Below are positions 20,168 through 30,500 of a stretch of DNA of 64,000 bases, in pieces. The position numbers and the translations under genes are program-made. Under the pieces are notes generated by a model. The model was not told the DNA's origin, made no database searches, and saw only the letters and a list, made by a program, of their open reading frames with translations. The stretch is from contig NW_003314279.1 in assembly GCF_000143415.4 (NCBI RefSeq), positions 916,091 to 980,090 on the forward strand, in the 5' to 3' direction. Every line of letters begins with the position of its first letter. Within the stretch, counting starts at the first letter, position 1. Source of the stretch: Selaginella moellendorffii (lineage: Eukaryota > Streptophyta > Lycopodiopsida > Selaginellales > Selaginellaceae).

Positions 20168-22198
20168 TGATCGATTGCGAGGAATCCACCGGTGGATCGA
20201 ATGATCGCGGTGATGTAGCGCTCAAATAAAAAATCGCCCATTCTTTCTGATTGATTGGCTCGTTTATCTAGCGAAAAAATCTTCTCGTGTTAGAGCCCTA
20301 AGTGCTCGCAGCGCGCTTCCATCGCTGCTCTGGCGGCAGGGCAGCGATCGCAGGTGAGGCGATTTCCCTGGTTGGCTGCGAATGCCTCGCGTCCGGCGCC
20401 AGTGAAGCCGGATTTCTTTGACGACGATGACGAGGAGGAGGAGGAGGAGGATCAGGGGCAGCGGCGCAAGGCGGGCGAGCTGGATTGGGCGACTAGAGCT
20501 CGGGAGCTTGTGATTCAGGATATGAGCTTCCGGAAGTTCACCGACGAGGATTTCCAGGGCCTACTGCCCCCGCATTTGCGAATCTCTAAGAAGAAGGCCA
20601 AGAAGAAGAAGAAGAAGACCAGGGCCAAGCAGGAAGGTGCCGAGGCTGCATTGCAGCTGGCGCAGCGCGATTAACACCAAAAAGAAGAAAGACAAGGACG
20701 ATGATGCGAGCAGCCTCCAGGCTGTGAATGACACCACACCGGTCGATCCAAAGAAGCTCAAAGCGCTGGCCAAGAGGCTTAACGCTCACAGGGAGCGCTA
20801 CATGAACATCGAGCAAAGCTACAGCGACAGCGAAGGTGACGAGGGCGAGGAGGAGCTCACGACCGAGTTGACAGTGGTTTATGAGGAGCGTCGAGAGGAA
20901 GGAGGTGGTGAAGAGTCGGATGATGGCGAGGAGCTTCCAGCGGCCTTGAAAGATCCAAGGCTGCTGGAAATTCGTCTCAACCAGGACTTGGTCGACTCGA
21001 GGGACGTGGAAGAAGTTTTGGAGACGATCGAGAGGGTCAAAGGAAGGTTTGGATTGAGCGCCATCAACGTCGCCACTGCTCTTCACAGGATCGCCAAGCA
21101 TATGGTGACGCTGTCCATGTCCGAGAGAAGAAGGCTCAAGTACGCCAAGCAGTGTGACGTGTTGCTCGTTGCTTCGGCTATGGAGCTTCTTCCGGAATGC
21201 AACGCACAGGGCGTCTCCAACATTGCCTATCTCCAAGATTGGAGGCCACCTTCTTTACCGCGGAGAGATGGAGATAATCGCTCGAGCAGCACTGGCGAAG
21301 GTTGACGAGTTCAATCCCCAGAACATTGCCGGAGCCTTTGCTTCCCATGCAGCACAGCTCGCCCGCACTCTTTGAGAAGCTCATGGACGCTGCGAGCAGA
21401 GTTTCCAAGGAGTTTCGAGCACAGGAACTGGCCCAGCTTCTTTGGTCGTTCGGGTCCATGGCTCGGCCTCTGGATTCTTTCCTGGACTCATCGGCTTTTC
21501 AGCAAGAACAAGGTTCTCCAGAGCTCGGTGAAGAACAGTTCCAAGAGAATCTTTCTCCGGGAAGCTATCGATCGAGCAGCTCTCGAGCATCGTGTGGTCT
21601 TATGCTGTTCTCGGCCAACTCCAGGGTCCATTCTTCGCTCACGTTTGCAAGGAGATACGCGCGTTTGAGCAGCTGGAACAGCACAAGCATATACACAGCT
21701 ATACCAGGTTGTGCTGGCCTCGAAGAGGGAAGGGAAGGATTTGCAGCTTGGCGGGATAGAGAAACGGGCTGCGGGTGCCTGGGAAAAGGAGAGAAGCTCT
21801 CGCAAGTCCACTTCCTTCTTGCAAAAGGATATTGAGAGGTTCTTGGTGTGCACTGGAAGGCAGTGGATCCTCGAGTACGTTGATGCGGATTACTCCCATG
21901 AAGGGCGGTAAAGTTGCGATCTAGGTTAACGGGCCATTCAAAAGGTTTTTTCTTTTTGTGATAGGAGAACTTCTGGGACACACTGTTTTGAAGCATAGAT
22001 TGCTGGGGGCTGCTGGATGGAAGATTATCTCTGCTTCCTATGCTGCGGTGAATTTTTTTTTTCTTTGTTGTAGTGGAGAAAAATGTGTGTTTTGATACAG
22101 TGGGAGAACTTACAAGGAGAGTCGGAGCACGTTGACTTCCTACACAAGCTTCTGGCTCCTCACATCCGTCAAATAGAGCGAGTGAGCGAGCAGTGTGA
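20168..22198 (+). pseudogene. RAP-domain gene, broken full-length copy A
   Basis: This is a duplicate of the intact RAP gene at 39382-41471, with matching upstream DNA (the GATCGCGGTGATGTAGCGCTC segment at about 20202) and all three coding exons down to the GCAGTGTGA end. It lost the initiator region through a deletion near 20308. It has a frame break near 20660, where LQLAQRD ends in a stop while the intact copy reads LQLEESRSAI, and others near 21160, 21225 and 21330-21480, and several short deletions. The exon 2 and 3 equivalents (about 21963 and 22100) survive. A broken P450 fragment follows in convergent orientation. No full product is possible. Confidence 0.88.
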
Positions 22199-23115
22199 CC
22201 ACTTTCACCTACCAGTTTCGAGCCAGAAGTAACTCGTGATTTATAAACCAGGAAATTTCCCACACCAGAAAAGCTAAGAACGCCTGGACCGGAATTCCAT
22301 CGGGAATTACTGGAACCAGGTTTAGTTTCCTATCATAAAAGTTCTTGACGCCGATGTGACCTTTGAGAAACTTGGTCTTGTAGTATCGGCTCGTAATGTT
22401 GTTGCTGGCGCCTGCCACTAAATCCCGTCCTACCTCTGCTTGATTGGCTAGAGACACCCGGGAGACGAACTAGGCAAGGAGAGTGAGAAAACAACTGCGG
22501 CTGCCACCACTCCCAGGTGCTTTCAATCCATCCTTGAAAGTCGTGTTTCATGATCACAATATCAGGATCATAGAATATATATGCTGGAGAATAATCTACC
22601 CTCTGGGAGCAAGATCTTGGTGCTCCTGCTCCACGTACTCATCCCTTACTTGGTCAGGAGGTCCATCTGGCGAGTGAGGTACTGCGTGGAGCTCACAGAC
22701 CTCTTGAGCATGGCGTGCATTCTCTTGTAGAGCTCGCCGTGGTGGAAGACCATTGCGTGCTCTCCCAGCACGTCCTTGAGCGATCGAGGGTGGCCAGACT
22801 CAAACAGCACCCCCTCGTTGTGCAGCACAAACTTGACGCCCTCCACGTCCGTGACCCGTGAGCAAGCTCGTCTTGAACACCGTCCCATACCTCTCCACAA
22901 AAAGATCATAATAAAGATCATATCAGAGCAACAAGATCATTGTATAGGTACTTCTTTCCCAAGACGTAAGGAGCCTTGGAGCGAGCAATCGTCACGTAAG
23001 GAATGAGCTCCCCAGTGAGAGGCCATCCCATGCTGAGCCTTTCCAGCTTCCGGAACCTCCATGGTCGCCAGTAAGCAAGTGCCACGAGCCTGAGCTCCGG
23101 CGATCCTTGCTACCT
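22199..23115 (-). pseudogene. Cytochrome P450 5' fragment, copy A
   Basis: On the minus strand the N-terminal third of a plant P450 can be read in pieces: MGWPLTGELIPYVTIA and APYVLGKKYLYNDLVA (about 22945-23065), RYGTVFKTSL, then FVLHNEGVLFESGHPRSLKD, VLGEHAMVFHHGEL and MHAMLKRSVSSTQYLT (about 22670-22850). These resemble the region between the proline-rich hinge and helix C of CYP85-clan enzymes. The I-helix, ExxR and haem Cys regions are absent. The frame is interrupted near 22850 and 22920. It sits tail-to-tail with RAP copy A. Confidence 0.75.
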
Positions 23116-23124
23116 GCGCGGAAA

Positions 23125-23152
23125 GAGAGAGAGAGAGAGAGAGAGGACATTA
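23125..23152. repeat. (GA)n microsatellite
   Basis: About eleven GA units lie just upstream of the P450 fragment. The same microsatellite stands at the equivalent place in copy C (about 35378-35401), confirming shared descent. Confidence 0.9.
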
Positions 23153-23646
23153 GTTGGAAAAACTTTTGTGTCGCTATGTGCCAGACTTATTTACCCAGGT
23201 CGGTTGACCCACAAACTCGGTGGCTTTTCGATCTGTCGTGATGCTGTTGCTAGCACCTGCCGCCTCCAGAAGATTCCTTGTAATAGGGAAACAGATGACG
23301 ATTTTGGGCCGGGAAATAATGATGGCGATTCGCTCGATTAGTTTGTATCTAGCAGCATCGCGGGGAACCAAATACAGACAAGAGCATCAAGAGCCGCGGC
23401 TGCGTAGCACGGGGTCGGGAGATGCATCGTGCGGCCTCCAAGACATCGCCAGCGCTCTCGTGGCCATGTACGCGAAACTGCAACCAATTTCCGCTTCGGT
23501 CCTTACGAGGAATTGACGCACGACACGAGCACGACGATGCCGGTTGCAAGGGAAGAGCTGCTCTACAAGCTCTTTGGCCAAATGATTCAAAGGAAGAGGT
23601 GAAACGAGATGTCGAATTATAAAGAATAGATGTACAGGAAACAAAA
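23153..23646. other. Unassigned DNA between the P450 fragment and peroxidase A
   Basis: About 0.5 kb. A plus-strand reading contains REELLYKLFGQMIQRKR before a stop near 23602, which looks coding, but I recognise no family and see no start. Probably another gene fragment; not certain. Confidence 0.3.
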
Positions 23647-24722
23647 CTAGCACGAGGCTCGAATTTCACCATGTCCTCCCGTGAGAGGCGAGAGCCTACC
23701 CATTTTGATCATGCCATTGGCGAAGGCAGTGAAAAATGCCTTCTGATTGTCCGCAAACTCCCTGACAAAGCCCGCCAGATCACTCTGCAACAGCTGCTGG
23801 TCTGAGAAGAGGAGCGACTGATTCGCTTGGACAGCTCGAAAGTACAAGTTGTCGAACGTGGTGGGGGAGGGATCCAAATTGTTCAATCTGTTTAGGGCTG
23901 TTGGAGGGCAAGTCTTCTCGAGTCGGGACTTGAGGGCCGGATCGATGCTATCCCCTGCGGTTCCGTTGAAGAGGCGGGCGCTGAATGTGGAGCACTGGGC
24001 CTGGCCGATGGAATGGCCTCCTGAGAGCGCTACGAGATCACGCTTGGAAAGGCCCCGCTTTTGGAAGCTCTCAATCAGCTGCGTTGCGGTGAGATTTGGG
24101 CTGGGAATGGCGTCCACCGCGGCAGCGACGCTCGCGGAGCTGGGATTGTCCCGTCGGCCAAACTCTACTGTCCATGACGGGCCACCAAGCTGCAAATTTC
24201 GAAAGAGAAGAAAGCATTTGTAACTCAAATCAATGGAGACCTCACTTACGGCTATGACGGATTCCCGGGCGCTCAGAGCAAGAATGTCCGCGCATGATAC
24301 AGTTTCCGGGCATGAAGTCTCCACGGCGCGTTTGATATTGTTGATGATTTTGAGTCCCTTGGTGGAGCGTCCGTCTCCTCGCTCCTTCCCGACCTGGGGG
24401 AGCAGCGATCCGTCACAGCCCTGAGCGACAGCCAAATAAATGACAAACGAGGACTTATTATTAGAGTACTTACTTGAGCAAAGCAATCGCGGAAGTGGAG
24501 CTTGAGGATGGATGCAGAGGATCGGCTGTCATTGGCAACTTCAAAGCGAATCACGCTTCTAGCGATCTGGGGGAAGTCGGGGCAAGTATTAGCGTAGAAA
24601 GAAGTGGAGAGCTCCGAGGGCGTTGTTGGTGATTCCTGGTGAATTGCATAGCGCCGCAGCAGCGTTAACGCGAGGAGTAATGCTGCTGAGGTGAGTGGAG
24701 CTAGATATTTAAATTGCTGCAT
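23647..24722 (-). CDS. Class III peroxidase, copy A (distal catalytic residues replaced)
   Basis: Three exons on the minus strand (24722-24474, 24420-24250, 24189-23647) give 320 residues. Class III peroxidases are secreted haem enzymes of the cell wall. The first about 25 residues (MQQFKYLAPLTSAALLLALT) are a signal peptide. The mature protein begins near LSTSFYANTCPDFPQIARS. The haem-proximal motif VALSGGHSIGQAQC is present, as are VSCADILALSARESV, FGRRDNPSSAS, FDNLYF and Cys in disulphide positions. The distal motif, normally R-LHFHDCF, reads KLHFRDCFAQGCDGS, so distal Arg becomes Lys and distal His becomes Arg. Standard peroxide cleavage is therefore doubtful. Introns and flanks mirror copy B. 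An ATG further upstream would hide the signal peptide, so ATG 24722 was chosen. Confidence 0.88.
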
Positions 24723-24935
24723 TGTGATCTTTCTTTCACGAGGGAGTGAAGGTGTGAAGAGAAGCTTGGCCTCTTGGCCCAGAACAAGAACAAGCTTCTC
24801 TGGATGGCTTTCAAGAAACAGCAAGAAAACTAGAACCCTAAACTAGACATTGGATTGTCGGGATTTAAGGATTCTCCAACGCGTTCAAATCTCCTTCGTC
24901 GAAGATATGCGAAAGGCCACGATCGATTGGCGTGA

Positions 24936-25050
24936 CGCGAAAAACCGGGGTGTGCGGTTTTTCGCGGAGAATTTTCGCGTTATTTTGGGACCCTTTTTAC
25001 TATGCGCCACGTGTTTCCAACAATTGGAAACACGTGGCGAAACACGTGTT
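24936..25050. promoter_or_regulatory. Two tandem hairpin-forming palindromes with G-boxes
   Basis: The first hairpin has 12-bp arms (24936-24947 and 24955-24966) around a 7-base loop. The second has perfect 16-bp arms (25005-25020 and 25024-25039) around CAA, each arm containing CACGTG. A third CACGTG follows at about 25044. They stand between peroxidase copy A and the acyltransferase fragment. They could be factor-binding sites of a shared promoter or the remains of a small inverted-repeat element. Confidence 0.6.
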
Positions 25051-25341
25051 CTCTTCCGCATATCAAAAAAGCTAGCGGTCAAACCGACCCGTTTTCATTC
25101 ATGGACTCATGCGCTCACAGCCACAAAGCCTCAAAGAAAAAACACACCTTTCTAGTCGTAGCGTCTGCCTAACACCCCGCGCGCTCAGTCTCTGCTCCAC
25201 GCCTCCGAGGAATCAATCTCGCTCCGCCCCCAACCTCGCAAGAACCCTCTCCCAAGATGTCCCGCCACGTCAGCCTGTTCGCCACGTAAGCTGTTCGCCA
25301 AGAAGCGCCGCCCGTTATGTGATAGAACCAAAAAATAGAAA

Positions 25342-25360
25342 AAGTTAGGGTTAGGGTTCG
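25342..25360 (+). promoter_or_regulatory. Telo-box-like TTAGGGTTAGGG
   Basis: Two and a half TTAGGG units occur about 100 bp before the acyltransferase-like reading frame. Such short interstitial telomere motifs (telo-boxes) are common in plant promoters. No longer telomeric array is present. Confidence 0.5.
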
Positions 25361-25395
25361 ACAGAGGATTCAGTTAGGGCTTCGCTAACTGGTCA

Positions 25396-25816
25396 TTGAT
25401 TCAAACGGGACACCTTAGCCCGCTACGGTGTAGCGGTCACTCCCCCGTTTTCATTGCTAGTGCCAGCACCGAGCTCCAATCCGCCGCGACCCAGAATGGC
25501 AGCCTCGTCGATGACCTTGCTGCCGTGCCGAGCTGCCCCACTCCCGATTTCTCCCGGGGTGTGGGAACTCACGTCACTTTGCTCAACCCGCTAAAGGTGC
25601 TGGTGCCACCCAGCGCTCGCGTTCCACACAGAAGATCTCTCCTCGTTTACGTTCCAGGAATGGATTGCACGGGCCAGGGGATTCGACCGCAGTTGCCATC
25701 TCTCGTCGCTGCCGGGTACGTGTAGCCTTTGTGTTTAGAATCACGACTAGACTAAAGTTTCGCCATTGCAGCCACGACATAAGATGTGTATACATCCCGA
25801 GCAGCAACAGAGTTTG
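25396..25816 (+). pseudogene. Truncated PES-type esterase/acyltransferase 5' fragment
   Basis: A first exon (to about 25720) ends in SLLVYVPGMDCTGQGIRPQL and SLVAAGY. After a short GT-AG intron (about 25721-25770) the frame continues DIRCVYIPSSNR. This is the start of the alpha/beta-hydrolase part of plant phytyl-ester-synthase/diacylglycerol-acyltransferase-like proteins, where a LLLFLPGIDG-like strand precedes the active site. The Ser nucleophile region and everything after it are missing: the frame stops within the second exon at 25815 and the peroxidase B flank begins. It lies between the peroxidase arms, so an original gene was cut by the rearrangement or only its 5' end was copied here. 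Confidence 0.65.
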
Positions 25817-25999
25817 AGGGAAGTGTGAAGAGAAGCTTACTCTAAAGAAAGAGAACACGGGAACACGGGAACTCTACTACATATGTGTTCTATTTTCTTG
25901 CTGTTTCTTGAAAGCCATCCAGAGAAGCTTGTTCTTGTTCTGGGCCAAGAGGCCAAGCTTCTCTTCACACCTTCACTCCCTCGTGAAAGAAAGATCACA

Positions 26000-27075
26000 A
26001 TGCAGCAATTTAAATATCTAGCTCCACTCACCTCAGCAGCATTACTCCTCGCGTTAACGCTGCTGCGGCGCTATGCAATTCACCAGGAATCACCAACAAC
26101 GCCCTCGGAGCTCTCCACTTCTTTCTACGCTAATACTTGTCCCAACTTCCCCCAGATCGCTAGAAGCGTGATTCGCTTTGAAGTTGCCAATGACAGCCGA
26201 TCCTCTGCATCCATCCTCAAGCTCCACTTCCGCGATTGCTTTGCTCAAGTAAGTACTCTAATAATAAGTCCTCGTTTGTCATTTATTTGGCTGTCGCTCA
26301 GGGCTGTGACGGATCGCTGCTCCCCCAGGTCGGGAAGGAGCGAGGAGACGGACGCTCCACCAAGGGACTCAAAATCATCAACAATATCAAACGCGCCGTG
26401 GAGACCTCATGCCCGGAAACTGTATCATGCGCGGACATTCTTGCTCTGAGCGCCCGGGAATCCGTCATAGCCGTAAGTGAGGTCTCCATTGATTTGAGTT
26501 ACAAATGCTTTCTTCTCTTTCGAAATTTGCAGCTTGGTGGCCCGTCATGGACAGTAGAGTTTGGCCGACGGGACAATCCCAGCTCCGCGAGCGTCGCTGC
26601 CGCGGTGGACGCCATTCCCAGCCCAAATCTCACCGCAACGCAGCTGATTGAGAGCTTCCAAAAGCGGGGCCTTTCCAAGCGTGATCTCGTAGCGCTCTCA
26701 GGAGGCCATTCCATCGGCCAGGCCCAGTGCTCCACATTTAGCGCCCGCCTCTTCAACGGAACCGCAGGGGATAGCATCGATCCGGCCCTCAAGTCCCGAC
26801 TCGAGAAGACTTGCCCTCCAACAGCCCTAAACAGATTGAACAATTTGGATCCCTCCCCCACCACGTTCGACAACTTATACTTTCGAGCCGTCCAAGCGAA
26901 TCAGTCACTCCTCTTCTCAGACCAGCAGCTCTTGCAGAGTGATCTGGCGGGCTTTGTCAAGGAGTTTGCGAACAACCAGAAGGCATTTTTTACCGCCTTC
27001 GCCAATGCCATGATCAAAATTGGTAAGCTCTCGCCTCTCACGGGAGGACATGGTGAAATTCGAGCGTCGTGCTAG
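26000..27075 (+). CDS. Class III peroxidase, copy B (distal catalytic residues replaced)
   Basis: Three exons (26000-26248, 26302-26472, 26533-27075) encode 320 residues that mirror copy A on the opposite strand. The signal peptide, the Cys pattern and the proximal motif SGGHSIGQAQC are the same. The distal segment again reads KLHFRDCFAQGCDGS instead of the R-LHFHDCF consensus. Because both copies carry the change without any frame damage, it predates the duplication and looks tolerated. Small differences from copy A lie mainly near the C-terminus. The gene's 3' flank joins the end of RAP pseudogene copy B about 25 bp after the stop. Role inferred only from family: secreted, cell-wall or vacuolar; substrate unknown. 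Confidence 0.88.
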
Positions 27076-27100
27076 TTCCTATACGTCTATCCTTTTTCAC

Positions 27101-27473
27101 TATACTCCATTACAACAAAGAAAAAGAAACTTCACCTCAGTTCCATCCGCAATCTATGCTTCAAAACAGTGTGTCCTAGAAGATCTCCTGTAACAAACAC
27201 ACAAAACGAATCACAAAAAGAAAAAACATCCTAAGAGCTTTGAGTACTGACCTGTGTTCCGAGCAAAATGGCTCCTCGATCACAACTTTACTGCCCTTCA
27301 TGGCAAAATCCAGAGAGTAATCCGCATCAACGTTCTCGGGATCCACTGCCTTCCACTGCACCCCCGGATATCCTTTTGCAAGAAAGCGGTGGACTTGCGA
27401 GAGCTTCTCTCCTTTTCCCAGGCACCCGCAGCCCGCTTCAAGCTCCAAATCCTTCCCTTCCCTCTTCAAGGCC
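27101..27473 (-). pseudogene. RAP-domain pseudogene copy B, 3' part (separated by the copia element)
   Basis: Minus-strand DNA matches the end of RAP exon 1 (VDADYSLDFAMKG, about 27290-27330) and exon 2 (about 27130-27190), then stops abruptly next to the peroxidase B flank, so the last exon is lost. It joins to the copy B 5' part at 31793 once the copia element and its AGCAC duplication are removed. Frame shifts are present. Confidence 0.85.
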
Positions 27474-27478
27474 AGCAC

Positions 27479-27566
27479 TGAGACAAATCGGGATCAAAGC
27501 GCACCGCACTAGCGGACAGAACAGGAAAACCCTAATGGACGCGTGGCGAGGGTGTGTCGTGTAACA
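27479..27566 (-). repeat. 3' LTR of the copia element
   Basis: 88 bp with terminal TG/CA. It differs from the other LTR at two positions (A/G near 27523 and C/A near 27547). The polyprotein stop codon lies inside this LTR. Confidence 0.95.
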
Positions 27567-30500
27567 CTCCCCCCCAAACCGAAGCCACTCACCAAACCAA
27601 ATCTGTCACGTAGGAGCTGAAACTGGTGTGGCCCCAACGGCTTAGTGAGAAGATCAGCTGGCATATCCTGTGTCCCGAGATGTTGGACGGCGAGGGTGCC
27701 ACTGTCAACCAACTCACGTATGTAGTGAAATTGGACTTCAATGTGCTTCGAGCGGGCATGGTGGACGGGGTTCTTGGACATGGCAATGCTGCTTCGGTTG
27801 TCACACCAAGAAGTAGTGGGGCCAGCTTGTACGCATCCCAGCTCAGCAAGTAACCCTCGAGCCCAAACCACGTCCCTACTACCAGTAGTGAGTGCGATGT
27901 ACTCTGCTTCTGCACTAGAAAGGGCCACCACAGATTGTCGCTTGGAGGCCCACGTGATGGCACCTCCTGAGAAGGAAAGGCAAATGCCAGAAGTCGAGCG
28001 ATGACCTTTGTTGTTGGCAAAACTAGCATCCGTGTAGCATGCTAATGATGCATGACCCCCTGAATAAGCAATGCCATAGTCCATAGTGCCCCGGAGGTAT
28101 CTCACGATATGCTTGGCGGCTTGCCAATGTATGGTGGTTGGTGATGTGTTGTACTGACTCAAGGCAATAGTCGCATATGTGATGTCAGGGCGAGTCATCA
28201 GGGCCAAATATGTGAGGCAACCAATGAGATGCCGATAGGGAGTCCCAGTGGGTAGAGGCTCACCAGACTGCTCAAGTGTGAGGTCGATAGCACCAACGAC
28301 CATCGGGGTCTTGACAGGGTGGCAATCACGCATACCAAACCGATCCAGCAAGACTTCGACTTTACGTCGTTGGCTAAGCATGTAGCCACCAGAATCAGGA
28401 TCACGTGCGACTTCAAAGCCAAGAAAGTAGGAGACTTGGCCAAGGTCCTTCATCTGGAATTGCTGGCTGAGAGCATCTTTCAGAGCATCAATGGCATCGT
28501 TGTCATCACCCATGATGAGCAAATCATCAACGTAGAGGGCCACAATAACCATGCACTCAGCATGACCATTGACATACACATTGTGATCAGCATGACAGCG
28601 ACGAAAGCCTTGAGCACGTAGGGTGGCATCAAATTTTTGATACCAAATACGGGAGCTCTGTTTTAAGCCATACAAAGCTTTTCACAATTGCCATATAGGG
28701 CCACCAGGGGTAACATCATCCTCAAAACCAGGAGGTATATGCATATAGATGTCCTCTTGCAAATCCCCATTCAGAAATGCAGTTTTGACGTCCATATGGT
28801 GGACTTGCCATTTGCGAGCAGCCGCAAGGGCAAAAAGAGTACGGAGGCTGGCCATTTTTACAACCGGTGAGAATGTTTCATCGTAGTCAAGGCCATGGAC
28901 TTGGCGAAAACTGCGAACAACCAACCGTGCCTTATAACGTACAACCTGGCCATCTTTCCCATACTTTTTGGAAAAAATCCATTTTGGATCCAAAACACGT
29001 CGTCCCGGTGGCGCTGAATCAACTGGAACATAAGTTCCGTTAACCCGAATGGAAGAAACTTCTTCCGCAATAGCTTCCATCCAAGATGAAGCCTCAGGTC
29101 CTGAGATGGCCTCATCATAAGTCATGGGAATGCCGACGTCAACAAGGCCACAAAAGTCATCAAGCTCTGCAGCATCTGCTTCAGCATTTTCCCGGACTTT
29201 TAACGAGGGCCGACGTTCCCGGGGGTGATCAAGAACTGGCATCGGATCAGGCATGCCACGACGTCGACAAGGTGGTGGAGGTGTCGGAGGCCTGTCCTCG
29301 ACTGGAGGAGCATCAGCTGGTTCAAGCATGTCCAGAAGTGGAGGATTCCCCAATGGAATCTCTGGTGGCAACTCATGAATAGGATCTTGAGGTGGAGGCA
29401 AGGGTGGACCATCTCCCATAAGTGGGATCAAAGGAACAAGTCGAGTCTCAGCAATAAAGGAAGGATCTTGAAGAGCCTCTGTAGGCATGGGAAAGTCATC
29501 TTCATTGAACATGACATCAGTGCTTACAATAGCCTTATGAAATGCAAGATCCCACAACTTGTAAGCTTTCCTCCCGATAGTGTCGTCCTGTGCATATCCC
29601 ACGAAGATGAATTTTTTACTCTTGGGATCTAGCTTTTTCCGAAGTTGATCAGGGGTATGTGCGTATGCTGCACAACCGAAGACCCGAAAGTGGGACACAT
29701 CAGGAGTAGAACCTGTCCAAAATGCCTCAGGGGTTTTTCCATCCAAAGCAGCCGTGGCAAGGCGATTTTGTACATGCATTGCTATGGCTATGGCCTCTTG
29801 CCAAAACATCTTGTTAAGATGTGCATCAGCTAACAAAGCACGAGTAGCATTGACAAGAGCACGATTCTTCCTTTCTGCAACACCATTTTGCTGGGGGGTG
29901 TAGCGGGCTGTAGCTTGCAAGCGTATGCCTACATCACGACAAATGCCCCGAAGCTCATTGTTGAGGTATTCACCACCACCATCAACTCAAAGAGCTTTTA
30001 TCTTTCGACCAAGGAGGTTTTCAACGTACGCCTTGTACGTTTGAAAGGCAGCAACTGCATCACTCTTACGCATCAAGAAGTGGATGCATGTTCGACGGCT
30101 ATAGTCATCAATGAATGTGATGAAATATCTTGCGCCATCGTGACTTGGCACGTCCATAGGGCCGCAAAGATCAGAATGGACTAAGTCCAGAAGTCCAAGT
30201 GCTCGATGCTTACTTGGTGAGAAATTCCGGCGGTGATGCTTGCCTAAAACACAAGCTTCACAGAATGTAGATGGGATACGTCGGAAATCCAAGCCAGTAA
30301 CAATATCTTGGGACTTCATCCGTTGAAGAGATTGATAATGAACATGACCGAGTCTTTTATGCCAAAGCTCCGCACGAGAATCTGCCTCCACAGTCTGAAA
30401 GGCCTGAACTGGGTCGACAGCAGTAATCTCATACAAGTCCCCAATGCGTGACCCACGAAGCAACTGTGTACCAAGCATATGAAAGTCACTAGAGTCAACT

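Larger units (their letters stand above)
23647..27075. repeat. Inverted repeat of about 1.2 kb carrying two peroxidase genes
   Basis: Arms run from about 23620 to 24845 and from 25888 to about 27100, around a spacer of about 1.04 kb. The arms include coding exons, both introns and some 120 bp of upstream DNA. By eye they differ at only a few positions (for example CPDF against CPNF, and FVREFADNQ against FVKEFANNQ). The identity in introns points to recent duplication or continuing gene conversion. Confidence 0.92.

Noticed and set aside
25342-25360. Telomere-like TTAGGGTTAGGG as a telomere end or fusion point
   Set aside because: Only two and a half units; fits a common promoter telo-box.
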